A stretch of DNA of 5,365 bases from the NCBI GenBank assembly GCA_051653625.1, contig JBOFWM010000033.1, forward strand, positions 1 through 5,365, read 5' to 3'. The position numbers were made by a program, and so were the translations under genes. The stretch's first letter is position 1, and every line of letters starts with the position of its first letter. This document shows, in pieces, positions 1 through 5,087 of this stretch. The notes beneath the pieces are model-generated. The model did not search any database. It had not been told where the DNA came from and saw only the letters and a list, made by a program, of their open reading frames with translations. The stretch comes from SFDP01 sp051653625 (lineage in GTDB: Bacteria; Bacillota; Clostridia; Lachnospirales; Lachnospiraceae).

Positions 1-133
1 CTAACTACCAAAGATGGGTATTAATTTATCGAATGAAGAATTGCTTTCTATTTTAAAGAAAAAAGAGGGAGATACAATTAATGTAACTTATTTAGAAGGA
101 TATGGAATAAGCGCAGTTAGAAGTATTGAGTAA
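1..133 (+). pseudogene. 3' remnant of a PDZ-like ORF, apparently frameshifted
   Basis: The frame ending at TAA 131-133 is open only back to a TAA at 2-4. It encodes about 42 residues including GINLSNEELLSILKKK and GDTINVTYLEG. The pattern of a short strand, a helix (SNEELLSIL), then G-D-T-I-x-V-T-Y resembles the C-terminal half of a PDZ domain as found in HtrA-type proteases. The +1 frame at positions 1-18 reads L-T-T-K-D-G and then stops at 22-24. Joining it to the second frame at the GGG of 16-18 gives T-K-D-G-I-N-L-S, the usual PDZ order, so one extra G appears to break the gene. Read alone, ATG 14 would give a 39-aa peptide, but no good ribosome binding site precedes it. The bulk of the gene lies upstream of the window. 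The PDZ assignment rests on pattern only; a sequencing error at GGG would produce the same picture. Confidence 0.35.
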
Positions 134-144
134 CTTAATATTTC

Positions 145-173
145 TTGACAGATAAGTAGCTTGCGTTTAAAAT
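145..173 (+). promoter_or_regulatory. sigma-A promoter of leuS
   Basis: A perfect -35 TTGACA (145-150) is followed by a 17-base spacer and TAAAAT (168-173), one mismatch from the -10 consensus. Transcription should start near 179-181, giving leuS a leader of about 85 nt. The promoter lies just after the upstream stop codon at 131-133, so leuS is expressed independently. It is the best sigma-A match I found in the window. Confidence 0.75.
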
Positions 174-197
174 AACCTTAGTATTTTAAAGAATTTT

Positions 198-235
198 TAG
201 CTCTTTTGTCTCTAGAAGTTCAGACAAAAGAGCTA
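198..235 (+). terminator. leader hairpin of leuS, terminator- or attenuator-like
   Basis: A perfect 14-bp inverted repeat (198-211 with 222-235, core GCTCTTTTGTCT) encloses a 10-nt loop and is followed by the short T-rich stretch ATTTTAT. It sits about 18 nt after the predicted leuS transcription start and 19 nt before the leuS Shine-Dalgarno site. It is therefore part of the leuS leader and not merely the end of the gene upstream. The T-run is short, so termination could be partial. It may end read-through from upstream, attenuate leuS, or protect the 5' end of the mRNA. No T-box hallmark (specifier loop or GGTGG antiterminator bulge) is visible. Confidence 0.55.
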
Positions 236-253
236 TTTTATGATGATAAGAAA

Positions 254-259
254 GAGGAG
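254..259 (+). promoter_or_regulatory. Shine-Dalgarno site deciding the leuS start
   Basis: GAGGAG is followed by a 6-nt A-rich spacer and GTG 266. This is ideal spacing and favours GTG 266 over the in-frame TTG at 206, which lies inside the leader hairpin and has no purine-rich site before it. Confidence 0.8.
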
Positions 260-265
260 AAAAAA

Positions 266-2677
266 GTGGCTGAAATTTATAATCACAAAGAGCTTGAAAA
301 AAAATGGCAAAAAATCTGGGATGATACAAAGGCATTTGCAACATCAAATGATTATTCTAAACCAAAATATTATGCATTAGTAGAATTTCCATATCCATCA
401 GGACAAGGACTTCATGTAGGACATCCTAGACCATATACTGCGCTTGATATTGTTGCAAGAAAAAGAAGAATGCAAGGATATAATGTGTTGTATCCAATGG
501 GATGGGATGCTTTTGGCCTCCCAACTGAAAATTATGCAATTCAAAATAATATCCATCCAAAGATTGTAACAAAAAATAATGTAGAACGTTTTAAAGAACA
601 ATTGCGTTCATTGGGATATTCTTTTGACTGGGATAGAGAAATTAATACAACAGATGAAGAGTATTATAAATGGACACAATGGATCTTTTTAAAATTATTT
701 AAAGCCGGTCTTGCCTATAAATCTGAAATGCCAATTAACTGGTGTACTTCATGTAAAGTTGGACTTGCCAATGAAGAGGTGGTAAATGGCGTATGTGAAC
801 GTTGTGGATCTGAGGTAGTACGAAAAGTAAAAAGCCAATGGATGTTAAAAATTACAGAATATGCTGAACAATTAATCGAGGATTTGGATAGTGTTGATTA
901 TGTAGAGCGTGTAAAGGTATCACAAAAAAACTGGATTGGAAAATCAGTGGGAGCTGAAGTTGATTTTGCAATTAAAGGAAAAGATGAAACTTTAAGAGTA
1001 TATACTACAAGACCTGATACATTATTCGGTGCTACTTATATGGTAATTTCACCGGAACATCCTTTGATTCAAAGATATAAGGATGAAATAAAAAATTATG
1101 ATGAATTGATGGCATACGAAGAAATGGCAAGTAAAAAATCAGATTTCGAACGTACAGAACTTGCAAAAGATAAAACTGGTGTTTGCATTGATGGATTAGT
1201 TGCAATTAATCCTGTTAATCAAAAAGAAATTCCTATTTGGGTTTCAGATTATGTGTTAATGACATATGGAACAGGTGCAATTATGGCAGTTCCTGCTCAT
1301 GATGATAGGGACTGGGAATTTGCAAAGAAATTTGATTTACCAATTGTTGAAGTTGTATCAGGAAGTGAGATACCTGTAACAGAGCAAGTTTATAGTGATG
1401 TGGCAACAGGAATATTAGTGAATTCTGATTTTTTAAATGGATTAAATGTTGCAGATGCAAAAGAAAAAATAGTTTCTTTTCTAGTAGAAAAAAATATTGG
1501 TACAAAGAAAACAAACTTCAAATTAAGAGATTGGGTATTCTCAAGACAACGTTATTGGGGAGAACCTATTCCAATTGTACATTGTGAATCTTGTGGATAC
1601 GTACCGTTAGAAGAAAGTACGTTACCATTATTACTTCCAGATGTAGATTCTTATATGCCTACCGATAATGGAGAATCACCATTAGCAGCAATGACTGATT
1701 GGGTAAATACGACATGTCCTTGTTGTGGTGGGGTAGCAAAAAGAGAAACAGATACTATGCCACAATGGGCAGGTTCTTCTTGGTATTTCTTGCGCTATAC
1801 AGATCCAAATAACGAACATGCATTAGCAAGCAAAGAGGCGTTGGAATATTGGATGCCTGTAGATTGGTATAATGGTGGGATGGAACATACAACCCTTCAT
1901 TTATTGTATTCTCGTTTTTGGCATAAATTTTTATATGATGAAAAAGTAGTTCCATGCAAAGAACCATATCAAAAAAGAACTTCGCATGGTATGATTTTAG
2001 GATCAAATGGAGAAAAAATGTCAAAATCAAGAGGGAATGTAGTAAATCCAGATGATATTGTCCAAGAATTTGGTGCAGATACACTTCGTACATATGAAAT
2101 GTTTATTGGTGCGTTTGATTTATCGGCTTCTTGGTCAGAAGATGGGGTAAAAGGATGTAGAAGATTTCTTGATCGTGTTTGGAAATTACAAGATATTGTA
2201 GTGGATAAAACAGGTTATTCAAATAGCTTTGAAACAAAGATGCATCAAACTATTAAAAAAGTAAGTAATGATTTTGAACAATTAAAATACAACACTGCAA
2301 TTGCAACAATGATGGCGCTTATTAATGATTTTTATAAAAAGGGAGAGGTTACCTTAGAGGAATATAAAACATTGTTGTTATTGTTAAACCCAGTTGCTCC
2401 TCATATTACAGAGGAATTATGGGAAAAACAAAACTTTAGTGGTAGAATTTATGAGGCAACTTGGCCAGAATTTGAAGAAGCTAAAACAGTAGAAGATGAA
2501 ATAGATGTTGCTATTCAAGTAAATGGAAAAACAAAAACGGTTATTAAAATGGCAAGAGATATAGAGAAAGAAGCAGCAATTAATCTTGGTAAAGAAGCGG
2601 TAGCAGATAAAATCACAGGACAAATTATAAAAGAAGTATATGTTCCAGGTAGAATTGTTAATATTGTAGCAAAATAA
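266..2677 (+). CDS. leuS: leucyl-tRNA synthetase
   Basis: Cytoplasmic class I synthetase that activates leucine with ATP and charges tRNA-Leu (EC 6.1.1.4). It is 803 aa from GTG 266, close to the usual bacterial length of about 800-860. The Rossmann-fold signature is HVGH at residues 50-53, and the KMSKS loop is at 584-588. The CP1 editing domain carries TTRPDT at 247-252 and GTGAIMAVPAHD near 335-346, the region holding the Thr that sets specificity and the Asp that binds the mischarged amino group in the family, so post-transfer editing looks intact. Two zinc-binding modules are complete: C160/C163/C177/C180, and C440/C443 with C484/C487. The catalytic-core segment WAGSSWYF begins at 501. 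The C-terminal alpha-helical anticodon-binding region is followed by a small domain containing VNGKTK near the end. The gene is monocistronic, with its own promoter, a hairpin in the leader, and a strong terminator immediately at its stop codon. An in-frame TTG at 206 would add 20 residues, but the Shine-Dalgarno site supports 266. Confidence 0.97.
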   Translation: MAEIYNHKELEKKWQKIWDDTKAFATSNDYSKPKYYALVEFPYPSGQGLHVGHPRPYTALDIVARKRRMQGYNVLYPMGWDAFGLPTENYAIQNNIHPKIVTKNNVERFKEQLRSLGYSFDWDREINTTDEEYYKWTQWIFLKLFKAGLAYKSEMPINWCTSCKVGLANEEVVNGVCERCGSEVVRKVKSQWMLKITEYAEQLIEDLDSVDYVERVKVSQKNWIGKSVGAEVDFAIKGKDETLRVYTTRPDTLFGATYMVISPEHPLIQRYKDEIKNYDELMAYEEMASKKSDFERTELAKDKTGVCIDGLVAINPVNQKEIPIWVSDYVLMTYGTGAIMAVPAHDDRDWEFAKKFDLPIVEVVSGSEIPVTEQVYSDVATGILVNSDFLNGLNVADAKEKIVSFLVEKNIGTKKTNFKLRDWVFSRQRYWGEPIPIVHCESCGYVPLEESTLPLLLPDVDSYMPTDNGESPLAAMTDWVNTTCPCCGGVAKRETDTMPQWAGSSWYFLRYTDPNNEHALASKEALEYWMPVDWYNGGMEHTTLHLLYSRFWHKFLYDEKVVPCKEPYQKRTSHGMILGSNGEKMSKSRGNVVNPDDIVQEFGADTLRTYEMFIGAFDLSASWSEDGVKGCRRFLDRVWKLQDIVVDKTGYSNSFETKMHQTIKKVSNDFEQLKYNTAIATMMALINDFYKKGEVTLEEYKTLLLLLNPVAPHITEELWEKQNFSGRIYEATWPEFEEAKTVEDEIDVAIQVNGKTKTVIKMARDIEKEAAINLGKEAVADKITGQIIKEVYVPGRIVNIVAK

Positions 2678-2724
2678 AATAAAAACTCTAGGCAAAATAA
2701 TCGCCTAGAGTTTTTATTTTATTT
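2672..2724. terminator. bidirectional terminator shared by leuS and the convergent minus-strand unit
   Basis: A perfect 22-bp inverted repeat (2672-2693 with 2703-2724) flanks a 9-nt loop. Its core CTCTAGGC / GCCTAGAG is GC-richer, and the outer part is A-rich on the left arm and T-rich on the right, so each strand gets a stem followed by a U-tract. The leuS TAA (2675-2677) lies in the left arm and the TAA of the minus-strand gene (2719-2721 on +) in the right arm, exactly opposite each other in the stem. Confidence 0.93.
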
Positions 2725-2997
2725 GCTTTTTGAAGAAAAAATGTGAATCATTTTATTCATTTTTTCTACGTCCTCATTACTTGCATGTTTTTTAAGTACA
2801 GTAATAATTGTTTCCATTTCTTCTTTTGTGAATGTGATATTTTTAGATTTACTTTCTGAAGCAAGAGAAAGCAAAAAAGGAAGCATTTCTTTTTGTGAAT
2901 ATTCCTTGCTTTTAAACACCATTGCTTGTAGAAATTCTAATTTAAATAAGGGGATATGACTTATTGCACTGTCATTCAACCAAGCTCTATTATCCAT
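2719..2997 (-). CDS. uncharacterised 92-aa helical protein, second gene of a two-gene unit
   Basis: I do not recognise a named family. Starting at ATG 2997, the product is 92 aa with no membrane segment, no signal peptide and no cysteine. It is predicted to be mostly helical: residues 17-29 (PLFKLEFLQAMVF), 36-48 (QKEMLPFLLSLAS), 58-70 (KEEMETIITVLKK) and 74-87. An earlier in-frame ATG and TTG exist upstream, but they lie inside the preceding gene. GGAGG at 3009-3013 lies 11 nt before ATG 2997, and the upstream gene's TAA ends one base before this ATG, which argues for translational coupling. Its segment METIITVLKKHASNEDVEKM loosely matches TIKELLKIIKPYCTKEELSM of the upstream protein, so the two may be distant paralogues. 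The stop codon is inside the shared terminator. I recall similar short proteins in Lachnospiraceae only as hypothetical proteins; function unknown. Confidence 0.82.
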   Translation of the reverse strand: MDNRAWLNDSAISHIPLFKLEFLQAMVFKSKEYSQKEMLPFLLSLASESKSKNITFTKEEMETIITVLKKHASNEDVEKMNKMIHIFSSKSK

Positions 2998-2998
2998 T

Positions 2999-3466
2999 TT
3001 ATAAAGTTCCTCCATTTTTAAATAGTTCAAACATTGATACCTGTTCTGGGGTTAATAAATTTTTCAACATATCTTCTGGGTTTGAATTAGAATCAGACAT
3101 CGAATTAAATTGTTGCAACATTGGTAGATACGCTGATATTTCTTCATACATATCTAGTGCAGACATCATATCATTTAATTGTGTCATCATTGATAATTCC
3201 TCTTTTGTACAATAAGGTTTGATAATTTTTAACAATTCTTTTATTGTATTTTTGGTCACTTCTTTTTTTGTTTTTTCTCCATCTAAGATTGGATGTTTTT
3301 TTGAATATTCTAAAGTATATTGAAATTCCAAAAATTTTATGTAAACAGCCAAATCATTTTTTTGTTTTTTCTCAACAAAAGGAAGAAGAAGTTTTAAAAT
3401 TTGTATATGATTAGTCGTATATAAAGTATCAAAGGTAAGAATTGCATCTAAAGATTCATTGTTCAC
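2999..3466 (-). CDS. uncharacterised 155-aa helical protein, first gene of a two-gene unit
   Basis: No family is recognised. The start is GTG (3464-3466) with AGGA 8 nt upstream; there is no in-frame ATG near it. The 155-aa product is soluble-looking, without a signal peptide or transmembrane segment, and appears almost entirely alpha-helical: residues 5-13, 19-32 (hydrophobic ILKLLLPF), 36-56, 70-84, 87-113, 114-122 and 130-149. A polar Ser/Asn/Asp-rich linker at 121-130 separates a C-terminal element EDMLKNLLTPEQVSMFELF, which looks like a helix-turn-helix hairpin in the structural sense and not a DNA-binding one. The single cysteine is C86. It is followed after one base by the 92-aa gene, so the two proteins are likely made together and may interact. 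An AUG directly followed by UGA overlaps the GTG start. The function is unknown; compactness and conservation in neighbours would have to be tested elsewhere. Confidence 0.85.
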   Translation of the reverse strand: MNNESLDAILTFDTLYTTNHIQILKLLLPFVEKKQKNDLAVYIKFLEFQYTLEYSKKHPILDGEKTKKEVTKNTIKELLKIIKPYCTKEELSMMTQLNDMMSALDMYEEISAYLPMLQQFNSMSDSNSNPEDMLKNLLTPEQVSMFELFKNGGTL

Positions 3467-3478
3467 ATGTTCGTTCCT
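3463..3478 (-). promoter_or_regulatory. Shine-Dalgarno plus AUG-UGA start-stop overlapping the GUG start
   Basis: On the minus strand AGGA (3478-3475) is followed by ACGAAC, then ATG (3468-3466) directly followed by TGA (3465-3463). The GTG start of the 155-aa gene (3466-3464) shares the G of that ATG. The ATG lies 6 nt from the AGGA and the GTG 8 nt, so ribosomes could initiate on either. Initiation on the ATG would terminate at once, which could lower or tune translation. Confidence 0.5.
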
Positions 3479-3536
3479 TTTTTGATTGATAAAGTGAATG
3501 AGTGCCTATAAGTAAGAATATGTGAATTCTAAATAA

Positions 3537-3565
3537 ATTATACATAAAAAAACTAGCTTTAGGAA
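3537..3565 (-). promoter_or_regulatory. possible promoter of the two-gene minus-strand unit
   Basis: A perfect TATAAT lies on the minus strand at 3542-3537. At 17 bases upstream the -35 position (3565-3560) reads TTCCTA, only 3 of 6 matches, and falls inside the terminator of the gene before it. Predicted transcription start is near 3530, giving a leader of about 65 nt. The -10 is good and the -35 weak, so an activator or an alternative sigma factor is possible. Confidence 0.35.
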
Positions 3566-3584
3566 TTTCTAAAGCTAGTTTTTT
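3547..3584. terminator. terminator of the Cys/Gly-rich gene
   Basis: A 16-bp inverted repeat (3547-3562 with 3569-3584, core CTAGCTTTAG / CTAAAGCTAG) with a 6-nt loop is flanked by an A-run on the left and a T-run on the right, so it can act in both directions. It begins 12 bases beyond the stop codon of the minus-strand gene at 3597 and separates that gene from the two-gene unit. There is no plus-strand gene immediately to its left, so its main work should be on the minus strand. Confidence 0.9.
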
Positions 3585-3596
3585 GTGATCTAGAAA

Positions 3597-3815
3597 TTAG
3601 CAAAAGCCGCCATTTCCACCACCACAGCAGCAAAGAAGGATTAACATCATCATCATTCCTTCGCAACCGCCGTCTTGATCACCACCGCCAAAGCCGCCAT
3701 TTCCACCACAGCAGCAAAGTAGAATAATAATCCATAACATTCCATTTCCGCCAAATCCACATCCTGATTTTGGTTCAGGTTTACAGTGACATCCGCTTGC
3801 TGATAATTCGCTCAT
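3597..3815 (-). CDS. small Cys/Gly-rich protein with a duplicated hydrophobic-CCCGG module
   Basis: The start is ATG 3815 (MSELSASGCHC), with GGAGG (3827-3823) 7 nt upstream; the ORF extends to 3923 but has no such site there. The product has 72 aa, with 11 Cys and about 21 Gly. After a polar N-terminus with CHC at 9-11 and C19, it has two modules: hydrophobic MLWIIILL then CCCGGNGGF (26-42), and MMMMLILL then CCCGGGNGGF (54-71), ending in Cys72. Each hydrophobic run is only 8-11 residues, too short for a normal membrane span, so it could be membrane-skimming, aggregating or cross-linked. Clusters of adjacent Cys suggest metal binding, disulfide cross-linking or lipid modification, none of which the sequence proves. 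Such Clostridia proteins are, as I recall, sometimes labelled 'chorion class high-cysteine HCB protein 13' because of composition alone. It resembles small Gly-rich spore-associated proteins in style only. It is a single-gene unit with its own promoter and terminator. Confidence 0.82.
   Translation of the reverse strand: MSELSASGCHCKPEPKSGCGFGGNGMLWIIILLCCCGGNGGFGGGDQDGGCEGMMMMLILLCCCGGGNGGFC
3603..3719 (-). repeat. internal direct repeat in the Cys/Gly-rich gene
   Basis: Positions 3690-3719 (30 bp) and 3603-3635 (33 bp) are identical at the DNA level except for one extra GGT (Gly) codon in the second. They encode L-C-C-C-G-G-N-G-G-F and L-C-C-C-G-G-G-N-G-G-F, 87 bp apart. Third-codon positions are identical too, which points to a recent duplication or to gene conversion. 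An (ATG)4 run lies just before the second copy on the coding strand. Confidence 0.88.
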
Positions 3816-3839
3816 AATTGTGCCTCCAAATCTTATTAT

Positions 3840-3868
3840 GCTATATTGTATGTCATACTGCTTGTCAA
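3840..3868 (-). promoter_or_regulatory. promoter of the Cys/Gly-rich gene
   Basis: On the minus strand a perfect TTGACA (3868-3863) is followed by a 17-base spacer and TATAGC (3845-3840), 4 of 6 matches to the -10. Overlapping it, the octamer CATACAAT matches the -10 of sporulation sigma-E promoters, but no clear sigma-E -35 lies at the right distance. A leader of only about 18 nt would follow the sigma-A start. Confidence 0.55.
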
Positions 3869-3917
3869 AGGTTCCAAAAATATAATTTTTTTTTATTACT
3901 ATATATGGACAAAACGC

Positions 3918-3945
3918 TTGCATTAATTTCTAGATATAGTAAAAT
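3918..3945 (+). promoter_or_regulatory. possible promoter of the sortase unit
   Basis: TTGCAT (3918-3923), 16 bases, then TAAAAT (3940-3945). The -10 is good and the -35 matches only in TTG. TATAGT (3935-3940) is an alternative -10 with no fitting -35. The region between the divergent genes is very AT-rich, so this call is tentative. Confidence 0.35.
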
Positions 3946-3975
3946 TAAAAGAAATAAAATAATTAAAAACTAAAT

Positions 3976-3979
3976 GGAG
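3976..3979 (+). promoter_or_regulatory. Shine-Dalgarno site deciding the sortase start
   Basis: GGAG lies 9 nt before ATG 3989. The earlier in-frame ATG 3974 overlaps this site (ATGGAG) and has only A/T-rich sequence upstream, so 3989 is the better start. Confidence 0.7.
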
Positions 3980-3988
3980 TTATTATTA

Positions 3989-5068
3989 ATGCAATCATAT
4001 AAAATAGGAACAAGAAGTTTTAATAATTTTCCAGATTATCAGTCGGCAAAAAGAGACGAAGAAAAGATTCAATCTCTTCGGCAAAAATATGATTTAAAAA
4101 AAGAAAATGAACGTTTATTTGTAATAGACCGAATTGAAAATAAAAGCATTGTATTTGAAAGTATAGTAGGTTTTGAGTTTCTAGAGGAATTGAAAACACC
4201 AAATAAGCAAGTTGTAGAAAAAGAAAAAAAGAAAATAGAAATTCATGAGTTTGATTTATCGATGAAAAATATCATATTAAAAGAAAGAGAGAAGAGAGAA
4301 CGTAGAAGAAAATTTATTTGTTGTCTCTTTGGGATTATTGGAATTTGTTGTATGGTATATGTTGGACTTTATTATTTTTATAGTGAAAAAAATAATCGTG
4401 ATTATTCTAATTTATCAAATCTTATTAAAGAAGATATAAGTGCAAGTTCTATTGATTCTGCAAGTAATAACAAGGAATTTATTGAAAAAACAATACTGGA
4501 AAAATATAAAAATTTATATAATCAAAACAAAAAGCTAATAGGATGGCTAAAAATTGACGATACAATAATAGACTATCCAGTTATGCAAACGGTAAATAAT
4601 GAATATTATTTAGATCATAATTTCAATCAAGAATATGATAAAAATGGATCTATATTTATGGATAAAGATTGTAATGCTATGGACCCAAGTACAAATACAA
4701 TACTATATGGGCATCATATGAAGTCGGGTAAAATGTTTGGGCAACTTAATCTGTATCGTAGCAAATCTTATTATGAAGAGCATAAATATATTCAATTTGA
4801 TACTATTTATGAGGAAGCCACATATGAAGTTATTTATGTTTTTCGTTCTAAAATTTATAATGAATTGGATGTTGTTTTTAAATACTATCAATTTTTTGAA
4901 GTGTATACACCAGAAGAATTTGATGCAAATATGAATGCTATGGCAGAAATGTCATTCTATGATACAGGTGTAACTGCCGTTTATGGAGATAAACTTTTAA
5001 CATTATCAACTTGTGATAATACCGAAGAGGATGGAAGGTTTGTGGTAGTTGCAAAAAAAGTTACATAA
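3989..5068 (+). CDS. srtB: class B sortase with N-terminal cytoplasmic extension
   Basis: Membrane-anchored cysteine transpeptidase that cleaves a sorting motif in exported proteins and joins them to the cell wall. From ATG 3989 it has 359 aa. Residues 1-108 are hydrophilic and end in a basic cluster (KREKR-like, ERRRK), followed by one membrane span at about 109-131 (FICCLFGIIGICCMVYVGLYY). By the positive-inside rule the N-terminus is in the cytoplasm and the catalytic domain outside. A Ser/Asn-rich linker (about 132-163) leads to the class B sortase domain: LIGWLKIDDTIIDYPVMQT begins at 183, ILYGHHMKSGKMFG has catalytic His at 242, TLSTC has catalytic Cys at 342, and the active-site Arg is 350 in DGRFVV. 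All three catalytic residues are present. Usual class B sortases are about 230-280 aa, so the roughly 100-residue N-terminal extension is extra. The next gene, 19 bases downstream, encodes an exported protein and is a natural candidate substrate. The exact sorting motif cannot be read from this window, and srtB denotes the class. Confidence 0.94.
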   Translation: MQSYKIGTRSFNNFPDYQSAKRDEEKIQSLRQKYDLKKENERLFVIDRIENKSIVFESIVGFEFLEELKTPNKQVVEKEKKKIEIHEFDLSMKNIILKEREKRERRRKFICCLFGIIGICCMVYVGLYYFYSEKNNRDYSNLSNLIKEDISASSIDSASNNKEFIEKTILEKYKNLYNQNKKLIGWLKIDDTIIDYPVMQTVNNEYYLDHNFNQEYDKNGSIFMDKDCNAMDPSTNTILYGHHMKSGKMFGQLNLYRSKSYYEEHKYIQFDTIYEEATYEVIYVFRSKIYNELDVVFKYYQFFEVYTPEEFDANMNAMAEMSFYDTGVTAVYGDKLLTLSTCDNTEEDGRFVVVAKKVT

Positions 5069-5087
5069 TCTTATTTTGGAGGAAGAT

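Noticed and set aside
134..265. T-box riboswitch upstream of leuS
   Set aside because: The region is too short, and neither an AG-bulge/specifier stem nor the conserved GGTGG antiterminator element is present.
240..390. ATG at 240 opening an out-of-frame reading frame into leuS, as a leader peptide
   Set aside because: It lacks a ribosome binding site, overlaps the leuS Shine-Dalgarno site and continues far into leuS in the wrong frame; it has no run of Leu codons that would suggest attenuation.
1281..2093. Minus-strand ORFs within leuS (1281-1514 and 1755-2093)
   Set aside because: They are antisense to strongly conserved leuS codons, Leu/His/Phe-rich in the manner of shadow frames, and lack initiation signals.
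2964..3215. Plus-strand ORF of 83 residues opposite the minus-strand unit
   Set aside because: It lies wholly antisense to the two coupled genes, has no ribosome binding site and a low-complexity composition; it is a shadow of the coding strand opposite.
3881..3886. Plus-strand TATAAT as the sortase -10
   Set aside because: The sequence at the proper -35 distance (CTGCTT) does not fit, and the start would lie about 100 nt upstream, overlapping the opposing promoter region; 3918-3945 is preferred though still weak.
3588..3935. 12-bp inverted repeat (3588-3599 and 3924-3935, TCTAGAAATTA type) flanking the Cys/Gly-rich gene and suggesting a small mobile cassette
   Set aside because: At this AT content a 12-bp match between two sites in a 5-kb window is expected by chance. 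There are no target-site duplications or transposase, and the left copy includes the gene's own stop codon.
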